Positions 43,704-53,774 of a DNA stretch of 64,000 bases are shown in pieces. The stretch's first letter is position 1; every line of letters starts with the position of its first letter. The notes under the pieces were generated by a model. It did no database searches. It was not told the origin of the DNA and was given only the letters and a program-made list of their open reading frames with translations. Source of the DNA: Puccinia triticina (lineage: Eukaryota > Basidiomycota > Pucciniomycetes > Pucciniales > Pucciniaceae); the NCBI RefSeq assembly GCF_026914185.1, contig NC_070558.1, positions 2,356,001 through 2,420,000 on the forward strand, written 5' to 3'. Both the position numbers and the translations under genes were made by a program.

Positions 43704-44068
43704 ATGAAGTTGATTTGCTGTCCCTTTTTCATGTTGCTCCTCGCATCAGTATTGGGCTGCCCAGACGGACGTATAGGTGTCTGTTTTTCGCCCAATGACT
43801 ACAGAAACAGCGCTCTACAACTGGTCCCAGGTATGTGTTCACTAATTTCTGATGTAATAGTGTCTAGTTCACTTCCGTGAGCTGACTCAGTACTTGAGTT
43901 GCAATCATGTACTCGGTATTCAATTTTACAGTGCAGTTTGCAGGACATGATAATACCTGTGAAGTTCAAACCCGAGGAGACAATGTTCGTTGGCGCACAC
44001 GATGCTGCTTAAAAACTATGTTAGACACTTACAAAGTTAGTAGGAAACCAGCACCAAAATTTATCTAA
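43704..44068 (+). CDS. Small secreted cysteine-rich protein, effector candidate
   Basis: Two exons, 43704-43830 and 43932-44068, joined by a 101-base intron with GTATGT donor and TTTTACAG acceptor; the product is 87 residues. Residues 1-18 form a classical signal peptide (MKLICC, then a hydrophobic FFMLLLASVLG core), with cleavage likely just before CPDG. The mature part has cysteines at about 19, 27, 52, 67 and 68, including a CC pair near the basic C terminus (WRTRCCLK). Small size, secretion signal and cysteine spacing are the usual profile of rust-fungus secreted proteins, some of which act on the host plant. Function unknown and no homologue named. The only complete non-transposon gene between Cop-3 and Cop-4. 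Confidence 0.65.
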
Positions 44069-44786
44069 GCCAAAGTTGGACTAATCAAAAGCCTTCATTG
44101 ATTGCATCTACACCCAGCCTCCATATACGACCGAAAACGAATTCAGAATCGCGAGGAAAAGTCTCGAGAGTGGAGGAAAGCTTGACGCCCCTCCCGACCG
44201 CAAGAAGAACCCCAATGTAGACTGTTATTAAGCTTGTTAGTTTGAATTGAACAGTTTTCTGATTAAACTTGATAAGCTGTCTCTATAGGGTCACTAAAAC
44301 CCTGCTGGCTCCCTCACACGTTTTCAGCTGGCGCTCTTGTGCAGAGATTAGCTAGAAAAAGCAGATGGTAATTTAAGGGGATGTCAAATTTTAAATCCTA
44401 TCTTTTACATCGCCAGTGCTGTAGGGGGTTTCACAATAAGGAAACCCGGGAAGGTGTTCGAGCGCTTGCAAGTATTGTTATGAGGATGCTCGGGGCGATT
44501 TCTTGCGGGACTTCACGCCAAATTTTTAAGCAAGTATGTCACCCGCGAGTAAAGAAATTTAGTGCCGCGGGAAGCGACACCCCTGGAGACTGGAAACGAG
44601 CTACTCAGTAGCCTGCTTACATGAATTATGCAGGCTACGGGAGGTCTCTATGCCCCTCGCCCGCCCTCTCACAGGCGTATGACTAAGCAGGTCCCGAGCT
44701 CGCGACCAACGTTCGATTGCCTTCCATCGCTGCGTGGCCCGCTGGGCTCGCAGCATTGCGGAACCTACGTTGGGCAGCTAGCTGTT
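44069..44786. other. Downstream region, no gene recognised
   Basis: Contains the 3' side of the secreted-protein gene and unassigned sequence. An ORF at 44381-44611 has no recognisable motif. The last bases, CAGCTAGCTGTTGTGCT, are continuous with 50983 onward once Cop-4 is removed. Confidence 0.5.
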
Positions 44787-44791
44787 GTGCT

Positions 44792-44924
44792 TGTTGTAAC
44801 CTAACCACTTAGGTTACAATTAGTGACACTCGCCTACCGATAGACCATACTATGTCCCTCGGAGAATAAGCTGCGGAGCGGATTCTCCGCATTCACTACG
44901 TTATTCAGGTCTTTTGTCACATTA
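44792..44924 (+). repeat. Cop-4 5' LTR with terminal palindrome
   Basis: Begins TGT then a perfect inverted repeat TGTAACCTAA/TTAGGTTACA (44795-44818) and ends GTCACATTA. The copy at 50850-50982 is the 3' LTR. Confidence 0.9.
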
Positions 44925-44937
44925 GGTTATGAGCCTG
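44925..44937 (+). promoter_or_regulatory. Cop-4 primer-binding site, initiator tRNA-Met anticodon-arm type
   Basis: GGTTATGAGCCTG directly follows the LTR. The complement is a hairpin with stem CAGG/CCTG and loop CTCATAA, i.e. a CAU anticodon, as in the initiator tRNA-Met priming known for copia and Ty5. Confidence 0.65.
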
Positions 44938-45446
44938 TAAATCTCGCCATACCGAATTCTTTTCGTCTCAATAATCAGGGTAGTTTTGAATCAAACGTAA
45001 TCGACCCGGAATTTTTTATTGCTTTAGCTATCTCAATTTTGTCACCAAAACTTTCTCGGGTATCCCAGTTTAGGGAGTAATCAACCCGACCAATCTTCTA
45101 CCTCAAGGATCGTCAACATTTCTCTCTTGGTTATCAATCGGATCTTCAGGGGTATTCAAGTGCCTGTGTCTATTTTCTTGAAAATCTGGGTTCTTCATCG
45201 TTTTTTCCCCATATCTACTCTGACTGCGGAAACACAAGAACGTTGTGATAAAGCTAAGCAGTCCGCCAAAACTGTGAAATCTGCTCCTTTGGCACGGATC
45301 AGGGCTTAGACGCGACCTTGACATTCCAAAAGTCTACTCCCTCTCTCAAACCTCTTCCGAAGAACTCAGACGATCAAGTGAGTAGCCACGGGTAGCTTGT
45401 TTGCTTCGGTTGATTCTTTTGTTTTTCCTCCCGATCCCCTCAGTTT

Positions 45447-46898
45447 ATGTCAAACAACGACCGACAAGATATCCCTTCTGGTTCTAATCGCCGCACATCA
45501 GCATTGTCCGCCTGGTCAGGAAGATCAATCGCCGAACTCAGCGGTCAAGAACTTTTCGACGCCGTTACAGCTTCAATCCGAGACACCCCTAATCGCTTGG
45601 AGCAAATCTTTGGCCAGACTCCTGATCTCGACATACGACCAAATTCGCAGGCACAACAATCGACAGGAGACGCCACGGTCATCGATCAGCGGATTCCTGG
45701 AGCCTGGCAGCAAGCTCGACCAGCAAAACCCCGGAACCGGTACTATCCGCAGCTTCCACCGGCCCCGATTTCCACCTCTTCAGACGCGGACGCTTTTCTG
45801 ACAGAGCGGCACTACGTCCCTCTTCCTCGATCGACTTTCCAACAACCGATTTTTCCCCCTCCCCCCTCACCTCCTCCACCACCTCCACCGTCTTTCGCCT
45901 CACCAATAGCATCGGCAGAAGGAGGAGAATCCTCATTCAACATCTACGTTCCGCCCTCTCCACCTTCCCCCAATCATCCACCACCGACGTCTTTCGTAAT
46001 GGATCCACCACCCCATCTCTCAACGGCGCAACAAGCAGCAGATTTGGCTGAGGCGAAGCTTCAGCTTGAAGAGTCTAACATCGTCGGGAAGGCAGTACAC
46101 GCGGCCACATCGGGCATCCCAGTTGATTTCATACTAGCCGCCGATGGATCAAATTTCGAAGTGTGGACCCGCGAGCTGTCTGAGAAGGCGACAATTCATC
46201 TGTCTGACAAAGACTACTACACCACGACGAAGACGAACTCGGTGCTCGAAAAAATAGGCAGAGCAATTTTTCTAGCCATGATTCACGAGTCCCTCAAGTC
46301 TGACGTACACGGTGCTTCGTCTTGTAATGCGATGTACGATCTGATGTTCAAGAAATTCAAATCGGTCAGTCGCGCGGCACAACTCGACGTTTTCTACCGA
46401 TTCATCGAATTCAAGAACTTGGCAAACCCGACTTCAGCTGGGGTGGCATCGAAGCTGAAGGACCTGGCGACGGAGTGGAGAAATCGGAAAGTTACACTCA
46501 CCGATGATGTGTTCATGGGTTTTGTGCTCCAGGCCAGCATCGGAAGAGACACTTCACTTGGTCAAGATTTCAATCGACGGATCGAGTTGGAACTTCAGAA
46601 GTCAGCAGATTGTACGACACCGACTTTTGACAAACTGATTCAGCTCCTGTCGGCCTGCAAACTCCAGGATGACCACACGCGACCCATAGGAAGACCTTCT
46701 TCGTCCCCATCTCATTCCCCAGCAATGCATCAATCGACAGCCGACCTCCCACCGTTCAACCAAGCGGCTTTTCTCACTGATGTCCCAGAGGTTGACTGGC
46801 CGGCCGCTCTGGAATTCTATCACGTCACAGCGAACCGATGCAGGAGCTGCGGAGACGCTTCGCACTACTTGAGAGACTGCCCCACCAGGTCCAGATAG
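45447..46898 (+). CDS. Cop-4 Gag
   Basis: 483 residues. The N-terminal ~190 residues are Ser/Pro-rich with a run of prolines (near residues 137-150); residues ~225-400 are the copia-type capsid (DGSNFEVWTRELSEKA, YDLMFKKFKSVSRAAQ, LKDLATEWRNRKV, MGFVLQAS), and the C terminus has the zinc knuckle CRSCGDASHYLRDC. The ATG chosen follows a ~500-base leader. The frame ends at TAG 46896, with a second in-frame stop, TGA, 18 bases later, before pol opens in the same frame. Confidence 0.9.
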   Translation: MSNNDRQDIPSGSNRRTSALSAWSGRSIAELSGQELFDAVTASIRDTPNRLEQIFGQTPDLDIRPNSQAQQSTGDATVIDQRIPGAWQQARPAKPRNRYYPQLPPAPISTSSDADAFLTERHYVPLPRSTFQQPIFPPPPSPPPPPPPSFASPIASAEGGESSFNIYVPPSPPSPNHPPPTSFVMDPPPHLSTAQQAADLAEAKLQLEESNIVGKAVHAATSGIPVDFILAADGSNFEVWTRELSEKATIHLSDKDYYTTTKTNSVLEKIGRAIFLAMIHESLKSDVHGASSCNAMYDLMFKKFKSVSRAAQLDVFYRFIEFKNLANPTSAGVASKLKDLATEWRNRKVTLTDDVFMGFVLQASIGRDTSLGQDFNRRIELELQKSADCTTPTFDKLIQLLSACKLQDDHTRPIGRPSSSPSHSPAMHQSTADLPPFNQAAFLTDVPEVDWPAALEFYHVTANRCRSCGDASHYLRDCPTRSR

Positions 46899-46988
46899 AC
46901 ACCGGTAAACCGTTGACAGCGTGGCCCCGGAGCATTCTCCTACCGACCCACTCAGGCACCTCGCCCGCAAGCTCACCAGCCACCTTTC

Positions 46989-49900
46989 ATGCCAATGATC
47001 GGCGCGGTCTACCCACCTCTCAACTTCCCGTTCGGTCAACCTCAGTTCGGCGTGCCTCCCGGTCTACAGTCCCGACAGCAACTCAACCCGACTCAGTATC
47101 TTCAACATTTTCAGATGCCCTATCCCCCTTCCCAACAGTTCTCGGCCCCACCGCAACATCAACAGCAGTTTCATCGACCAGCTGACAGCTACAGGCCTAA
47201 CCCTGCCCAATCTCAACGCCAACAAACCAACCATTCCCGACCTCGACAAGACAATCAACGAGGGGGTGGGGCATCTGCGAGGGAGGTTGAGGTTTCAGAC
47301 CTTCCCGATGGGGTGGCTGATGTGGATTTTGGTGCGATGACAGCGGAGATTGATGTGAGTACCCCAGCAATAGTCGACTCGGGAGCTACCCATCACCTCA
47401 CGGGTTCTATCCAGCTCCTTCATAACTTCAGACTTCTCAAGTCTCCCATTGCTTTGAATGTAGCAACTGCGGGAGCTGGAGCCTTTATATCAGGCGCAGG
47501 CGAGTTACGTTTCCGAGAGCCCAGTGACACAACCATAACCATATCCGGTGTGCTGTTCTGTGAGCAGGCGTGTTCCACTTTAATTTCTCTGGCGGCCCTC
47601 AGGAAAGCTAACTGGTCATTCCAATATGACAACTGCAGTGATACTTTTTATATTTTCAATCCTGGTCGCATTCCTGTTTTCCGCTGCCCTTTCGAGCGAA
47701 TCAAGAACAGATGGTGCATACCTTATCCGATCATCAAGCGTCCGGCTAACCCGGTTTTTCTTTCTCATTCTTCTTCTATCGCTTCCTCTCGTGTTCTTCC
47801 CTACTCTCCTATGCCGGCTGAAGGCGAGCAATCCCAGATTTCCTCTTGTTCTGATTCTCCAATTTTGAATATGCCCGACATTCCTGTTTCATACTCTCAA
47901 TCTGTTCCTGCAATCAACGGCGAAAATGCCATTCCAACTCATGCAGCTTTAGGAGCAGGATCCAAGGATGAAGTGTCCTCCCCTAATGATCCGTTCATTA
48001 CCCCGTTTGAAAGGGTTTATCCTTCCAGTTGGAGACCGGAGTCCCTGACAGAGTCAGAGAAGGTGCTTTTATTTTGGCATCGTATTTTTGGCCATGTGAG
48101 CCTACGCAAGATAAGGTCACTGATTAAACAGAAACTAGGGTTTGGTCTGCCTTCCGACTTACCGCCAGGAAAGATCCATTGCCCGGTGTGTGCTATTACA
48201 AAAAGCACAAGTCTCAATCCAGTCACCAGCACGATGCGTAGCCCGGCTAGGCTAGAAATACTATGCACTGATCTAATGGGGCCTTTCCCGGTTGAATCAG
48301 TCGATGGCGCAAAATACCTGCTTACCCTCAGGGATGTAGCGACGGGATACTCGTATGTGAGAAGCCTTAAGGCAAAGTCAGAAGCCAACGATGTCCTCAT
48401 AGAGATAATCCAGAAGTTGGAGAAACAAACCGGAGACTCGGTTAAAATATTACGCAGCGACAACGGCGGGGAATTCGCAAGCAAGGCTTTTGGGAAATTT
48501 CTTAAAGAAAAAGGAATCATAGCGGAACGTTCTCTCCCCTATCACCATTATCAGAATGGGGTAGTAGAGCGTTTCAACCGCACCGTTGCGGATATGGGTC
48601 GCACGGTTCTTAGCGATAGCCAACTCCCACGTACATTTTGGAACTATGCTTTCCTCTGGGCTAATCATGTACTCAATAGGATTCCCAATAAGGCTAGTAA
48701 AGGAAAAACACCCTATGAAGGAATGTTTGGCCGTCCACCGAGTTTCACTACATTCAGGATTTTTGGGTCAAGGGTGTTTATCCACATTCCTAGTGAAAAG
48801 AGAGACAAGCTGGCGGATAGAGCTCTAGAAGCGTATGTGGTTTCTCACTTGGAGGCGAGCAAAGGATGGCTCTTTTATCTACCGTCCGAGAATCGTTTCG
48901 TCAGCTTGGCAATGGTACGCTTTGTTGACAGCGTACCTCGAGTCACGATTCCCAGTTCAAAGCAAATCAATCCAACAAATGCCGCCAACCCTCAAGGAAA
49001 AATGTCGCTTGAGTTCATTGCTCAACAGATAACCCTCGGGAACTTTGTCAATGAGATTGAGTTCGAGAATCAAGAACTCCTAGTTGATGCTGTGCTGCAA
49101 TCATGCGCCTTCTATGGTGTAGACATACCAAAGACGTATAAACAAGCAATGAAGTCAGGCGACAAGCACAATTGGGCTGGGGCAATCGCAGAAGAACTCG
49201 CCAATCTTGAACAGATGGATGTCTGGGAATCTAAACCAATGCCGGCAGGGACCAAACCACTTGACGGTCGGTGGGTCTTTGCAAAGAAGACGGGGGCTGA
49301 TGGGAATTCTACCCGTTTTAAAGCCCGCTACGTTGCTAAGGGCTTCAAGCAGATAGCGGGTAAAGATTTTAATGCGACGTTCGCACCCACGGCCACTTTT
49401 GTATCCTTGCGCCTGCTCCTCGCTATAGCGGCACGTTTTAATTGGCCTGTTCACAGCTTCGATTTCGTGGCGGCGTATCTCAACTCTCCCATCGACGAGG
49501 AGATTTGGTTCAAGCCGCCTGATGGGGTTGAGGTCCCGGCAGGACACGGTTTCTTGCTGAAAAAGGCTCTCTATGGGACTCGCCAGGCGGCAAGGTGCTG
49601 GTGGCTCCATCTGCGAGCCATACTCGACAAGCTCGGTTATTCCCCCTCCCAATATGACAACAGCTTATATATCCTACGGCACAAGGAAGAGTCAGGCGTT
49701 ATCTGGGTCCACGTCGACGATGGCGTCGTCACTGCCTCCAGTGAGGCCCTAATCAAGAAGCTTGAAGTTGATCTCAAGGACGTGTTGAGAATCAAATGGA
49801 GTTCCCATCTGGATTCCATAGTGAGGCTGAATATTGAGCGTACTGAGTCTGGTTTCATTCTTACGCAGCCAAAGCTCACCCAGACCATTCTGGATGAAGA

Positions 49901-50642
49901 ATGGGATGGGATACAGGTAGCCAAAACTCCGCTCCCACCGAATTTCAATGCCGCGACGGAAGAAGGTGATCCAGCGTCCTCCTCGAAGTACCTGCATGTC
50001 ATTGGCATGTTTAGCTATTTGGCAGTTGGGACAAGGCCTGACATAGCTTTTGCGGTTAACTATTTGGCGCGTTTCTCCGCCAAACCAAGTGTTACCCATT
50101 GGAAGGGATTACGACATCTTGTGAATTATTTGGCAGGTTCTACTGATCAACGTTTATGCCTTTTCCCCAACAGAGAGCCCAAGGCTTTGAAGACTTTCTG
50201 TGATGCATCCTGGGGTGGCGAGTTCTCGCGGTCATCTTTTGGAGTTTTGGTGGAATTCATAGGGTGCCCAGTCCTGTGGGTGGCGCGAAGGCAGGCCTCC
50301 GTGGCGGCCTCGACATGCCACACGGAATACATGGCGTTGGGAGCTGCCACGAGACATACTTTATGGGTAAGGCACCTGCTTAAAGATATTCTCAAGACTG
50401 ATTTCGTTGGCCACATCTACTGCGACAATCAATCGGCAGTGAAGGTGGGAACCGATGACGCTGCGAACAAGCGCACAAGGCATACTGACCGTGATTTTTA
50501 CATCACCAACAAAGCCCTGTTTTGTAAGTTAACAACACTGACTTGGATTCCGACCAGCAAACAAAAAGCGGATATTTTCACTAAAAGTCTCCCGCCTGAA
50601 CTGTTCAAGAGGATGAGAAGTTTTGTTTTTAAAGCTTCCTAA
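46989..50642 (+). CDS. Cop-4 Pol polyprotein (protease, integrase, RT, RNase H)
   Basis: 1217 residues, uninterrupted. Protease site IVDSGATHHLT near residue 128; pre-integrase WHRIFGHVSL and CPVCAITKS near 365-405; integrase catalytic residues in CTDLMGPF, LRSDNGGEF and QNGVVERFNRT; reverse transcriptase WVFAKKTGADGN, FDFVAAYLNSPIDE, LKKALYGTRQAARCWW and active site VHVDDGVV; RNase H FCDASWGGEF, TCHTEYMAL, and the closing KQKADIFTKSLP. All key catalytic residues are present. It shares the gag frame; synthesis as Gag-Pol would need readthrough of two stops or an independent start. The first ~100 residues (Gln/Pro-rich) probably belong to the gag-protease linker. Confidence 0.95.
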   Translation: MPMIGAVYPPLNFPFGQPQFGVPPGLQSRQQLNPTQYLQHFQMPYPPSQQFSAPPQHQQQFHRPADSYRPNPAQSQRQQTNHSRPRQDNQRGGGASAREVEVSDLPDGVADVDFGAMTAEIDVSTPAIVDSGATHHLTGSIQLLHNFRLLKSPIALNVATAGAGAFISGAGELRFREPSDTTITISGVLFCEQACSTLISLAALRKANWSFQYDNCSDTFYIFNPGRIPVFRCPFERIKNRWCIPYPIIKRPANPVFLSHSSSIASSRVLPYSPMPAEGEQSQISSCSDSPILNMPDIPVSYSQSVPAINGENAIPTHAALGAGSKDEVSSPNDPFITPFERVYPSSWRPESLTESEKVLLFWHRIFGHVSLRKIRSLIKQKLGFGLPSDLPPGKIHCPVCAITKSTSLNPVTSTMRSPARLEILCTDLMGPFPVESVDGAKYLLTLRDVATGYSYVRSLKAKSEANDVLIEIIQKLEKQTGDSVKILRSDNGGEFASKAFGKFLKEKGIIAERSLPYHHYQNGVVERFNRTVADMGRTVLSDSQLPRTFWNYAFLWANHVLNRIPNKASKGKTPYEGMFGRPPSFTTFRIFGSRVFIHIPSEKRDKLADRALEAYVVSHLEASKGWLFYLPSENRFVSLAMVRFVDSVPRVTIPSSKQINPTNAANPQGKMSLEFIAQQITLGNFVNEIEFENQELLVDAVLQSCAFYGVDIPKTYKQAMKSGDKHNWAGAIAEELANLEQMDVWESKPMPAGTKPLDGRWVFAKKTGADGNSTRFKARYVAKGFKQIAGKDFNATFAPTATFVSLRLLLAIAARFNWPVHSFDFVAAYLNSPIDEEIWFKPPDGVEVPAGHGFLLKKALYGTRQAARCWWLHLRAILDKLGYSPSQYDNSLYILRHKEESGVIWVHVDDGVVTASSEALIKKLEVDLKDVLRIKWSSHLDSIVRLNIERTESGFILTQPKLTQTILDEEWDGIQVAKTPLPPNFNAATEEGDPASSSKYLHVIGMFSYLAVGTRPDIAFAVNYLARFSAKPSVTHWKGLRHLVNYLAGSTDQRLCLFPNREPKALKTFCDASWGGEFSRSSFGVLVEFIGCPVLWVARRQASVAASTCHTEYMALGAATRHTLWVRHLLKDILKTDFVGHIYCDNQSAVKVGTDDAANKRTRHTDRDFYITNKALFCKLTTLTWIPTSKQKADIFTKSLPPELFKRMRSFVFKAS

Positions 50643-50849
50643 TTTCTTTCCTATCTCTTTCTTCCTTTCTCTTTTTATATCCTCCATTGTTTGTTTCCGG
50701 AACTATCTCAATATTTCCTCTGGGTATGCCTCTTATATACGAAATTCTGTGTTTTAAACTCTACTGCTCTTTTGTTTTCCTTTTCTTTCTTTCTTCTCTT
50801 TCATGCATATTTTTGTAGATAGGGTCTAGCGGCTAGGCGAGGGGGTGGC

Positions 50850-50982
50850 TGTTGTAACCTAACCACTTAGGTTACAATTAGTGACACTCGCCTACCAATA
50901 GACCATACTATGTCCCTCGGAGAATAAGCTGCAGAGCGGATTCTCCGCATTCACTACGTTATTCAGGTCTTTTGTCACATTA
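50850..50982 (+). repeat. Cop-4 3' LTR
   Basis: 133 bases, two substitutions from the 5' copy (ACCAATAG for ACCGATAG; CTGCAGAG for CTGCGGAG). Preceded by the polypurine tract GCGAGGGGGTGG. Confidence 0.9.
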
Positions 50983-51184
50983 GTGCTGTCACTACATGTA
51001 TCACATGTGTGATAGGTGACTATGTATAACGATAAACATAAGGGTCCCTTTTATGACCCTTATGTACACATTGTAAGGGTGTCTCAATTATAAGGGTGTC
51101 TAAATAATAGACTCGGAGTTGGTTTCCTTTTCAACTCCTCTCACTCCCATCTCCATTCGCTTAATCTTCAATATCACCTGCTCA

Positions 51185-52438
51185 ATGCCCCACCGATCCA
51201 ACTCACAGGCGCCATCCCGCGGTCAATCGAACTCACGAACGTCTTCTCAAACAAACACCCGGAGGCAAACCATTTCCACTGACTCATCTAGGCGTCGTAC
51301 CTCCAGGCTCGCCGAGGCACAAGAGGCCGCCGCTGAAGCACGCAGAGCAGCATTTCTACGACTTTCTCAACGACAAGGGCTGGGGGGGCCGGCAAATAGT
51401 TTTCTGCAAGAATTGAATGAAGAATCTGACAAAACCGAAGATCCCTCCGATGAAGAAGATCACCAAAGACATGACAATGCTGCCAACCCGTTTGATCCCC
51501 TTCCTGTAAACTCAAATGATTCCAATCCCGAGCGCAATGACAGCGGACTTGAAGAGCATTCAGAATACTATTGCCTTTGACGCTATGCTGACAGAAGAGA
51601 GGAGATGAGTCAAAAATGGAACGAGCTCAATAATCAAGTTGTTGCTGCATACCTACTGTGTCAACAAACCACTCTCAACTGGACCACCCCACCAAATGAT
51701 TACACCCTACCACCAGGCGTATGTACATGTCCGTCCAACAAAATTTCAATACGGAAAGTGGATTTAATTGATAGGCTCTGTAAGCAACTTTACTCTTATT
51801 ATTCCAATTGAAACATCATCATGGCTGATTTTCTATAATCAGACCGTCATCCAGGGAAGCCTATACCTTTTTGCAAGTGCACACCGGATGTTGTTTGATT
51901 AATTCACTACGGCTATTTCGCATGTTTGGCAGAAGCACCTTGCACAGCCTTTTCAATACAACTAGTTCAGTACCACCATCACTTATGGCAAGCAACTGCG
52001 GTATCTGCGTCAGGGTTCCTTGAATCCCTGAGCTCTTTCCTTGACACTCATACAGATACTCCTTTGCTCAACCGTGGAAGTACTCATAAGCGTTGTCAGC
52101 TCTGTGTCCCCTTCTCACACTGCAGTGACCTCTACTCCCGCATCCTGACTGGCCAAAAAAAGTTGTTTGAATATGGATTACAACTGACAAAATCAGACAA
52201 GTGGGCCAACAAATTCCCACAATGCTTTGGACCCCAACACCACGAGATTAAATCTGATCCAACTGAGCCTGATTTTATGATAGCACTGGACGGAAACTTT
52301 CAGCAACAATGCTATGCTGATGCCAGCAAAGACAATCCACGTGAGGAGCAATACCCAGAGAGCTTTATCCTTCCTTCAAAGATTGCAAACAACATGGAGG
52401 CTTTGAGTGCATCAGAACATGTGGCAGTAGGAATCAAT
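51185..52438 (+). pseudogene. KDZ-type transposase, N-terminal half, decayed
   Basis: One frame runs through the whole segment with stops at 51578 (TGA), about 51809-51811, about 51833 and 51896 (TGA). The N terminus is Ser/Arg-rich (RTSRLAEAQEAAAEARR), then RYADRREEMSQKWNELN, a Cys-containing PPGVCTCPSNK segment, FCKCTPDVV...HYGYFAC and QYHHHLWQATAVSASGF, then DLYSRILTGQKKLFEY and the ALDGNFQQ motif that contains the first catalytic acidic residue of KDZ transposases. This is the layout of CxC cysteine-cluster KDZ proteins of basidiomycetes. A GTATGT donor ends the exon at 52438; later catalytic parts are not found, so the copy is truncated. Two of the stops replace arginines expected in the family (from memory). 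Confidence 0.65.
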
Positions 52439-52446
52439 GTATGTTA

Positions 52447-52850
52447 GTATGTTACTCTTTGACTGCTATCTCACTGACTTGAGTGACACCACAGACGTTT
52501 GCTCAGCACCTGTTTACAAGTGCCTTCGCACAATCCATGCCGAGGTTTGGTCCAATCCTTGTAAGGTACTGGTTTGAAGTTGGTTTGATGTTGGTCTGAT
52601 CTTTGTTCAAAGAATGGTTGATTTCAGGGGCAATCTAACCGGATCCTAACTGGAATTGTATGGGATGTATTGTGGAAGTTACATGTAGAACATACACCAT
52701 ACCTATGCTGAATTAAGCCCAACTGTGATCAGGTGGACTCGATCCACAATATTGACCAAATATATGAATGTTTTGACCTGATTTTTTAACTCTGTGTATA
52801 CCCATACCCTGTAGATTGCTCTGATGCATGTTTTTGTATTTTTTTGGGTC
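52447..52850. other. Possible continuation of the KDZ locus, no clear gene
   Basis: A CACCACAG acceptor near 52494 is followed by about 25 open codons and then stops. The rest is AT-rich DNA without features. Confidence 0.35.
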
Positions 52851-52854
52851 AGCC

Positions 52855-53135
52855 TAAGTACGCTCCAAAAAATCCCAAAAGCACTCCACAAATGAGTGTA
52901 TGGAGTGCACGCTCCAATGATTGTTGGAGTACAGAGTAGAATACTCCAAGTTGGCTGGAGTGCAGAACCAGGGACTCAAGAGTCTTTGGAGTGCACCACA
53001 AAGAACTGCAGTGGCCAGCAAATGTATCGAGTGCCGGTGAGTCCCACTCCATAAAATTAGAGTGCATATCCCCAGCACTCCATTCATGATATTTCTCCTC
53101 CCTGAAAGGTGAGTGCAGAGCTGGAGTGCATATGG
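52855..53135. repeat. GGAGTGC / GCACTCC motif cluster
   Basis: The heptamer GGAGTGC or close variants occurs about a dozen times in both orientations in ~280 bases, giving many possible hairpins. No coding content. Confidence 0.7.
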
Positions 53136-53299
53136 GGTTCAAGTTGAACCCCAGTCAAGCAGGGTATACTATGTACACACCCTTTCTGGCCCACCTGGAT
53201 GCCCGCTGACATCTCTTTATCACCGGTACACCACGGGGGCAAAAGAAAACAATCTTGATTGGAGTGGAATCTCCTCTTCATGACTGGTCCATGCCGGTG

Positions 53300-53600
53300 A
53301 TTGAGGGGACTCACACCTCTTGATGACCGTTGTGTACAGGTCATTGAGAGGAGTGATTCCCCCCGATGACCAGTACAGACCGGGATTGAGGAGGTTCACA
53401 CCTCCTGTTGATGACTGGCCTGTGCTGGTCATCAAGGGGAGTCACACCTCAATGACAGGTGTGTACAGGTCATCGAGAGGTGTGATTCCCCCCGATGACC
53501 GGTACAGACCGGCATCAAGGAGATTCACACCTCCTCTCAATGAATGGTCCGTGCCGGTCATCAAGGGGACTCAAACCTCTCAATGACCGGATTGTGCCGG
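53300..53600 (+). repeat. Tandem repeat, ~129-bp period
   Basis: GTGATTCCCCCCGATGACC starts at 53353 and 53482; between them lie sub-blocks GACCGGTACAGACCGG, TTCACACCTCCT and GGTCATCAAGGGGA. Each unit contains internal palindromes built on GATGACCGG. The ORF at 53320-53586 follows the repeat. Confidence 0.8.
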
Positions 53601-53774
53601 TGTGGTATGCAAAAATGTGAAAAATCAAAAGTTTTTCTTGTGTACATACAGAAGGCCTCAAGATACCATCCATATGACACCATAAATGGACTCCACGGCT
53701 AAATTAACCCCTATTCCCCACTGGAAGCATCACTGGAGCCCCACTACACTGGAAGTTAGACCCTCTGGACAACC

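Larger units (their letters stand above)
44792..50982 (+). mobile_element. Cop-4: nearly intact Ty1/copia element, TSD GTGCT
   Basis: Short 133-base LTRs (44792-44924, 50850-50982) differ at two positions; GTGCT flanks both sides (44787-44791, 50983-50987). Gag and a 1217-codon pol frame are open. The only visible lesion is a pair of stops between gag and pol in the same frame. Confidence 0.95.

Noticed and set aside
44690..44760. tRNA-like segment with TTCGATT
   Set aside because: No cloverleaf could be drawn; A-box and acceptor pairing are missing.
53300..53600. Regularly spaced repeats resembling a CRISPR array
   Set aside because: Period ~129 bases with whole-unit similarity, not short repeats with unique spacers; eukaryotic context.
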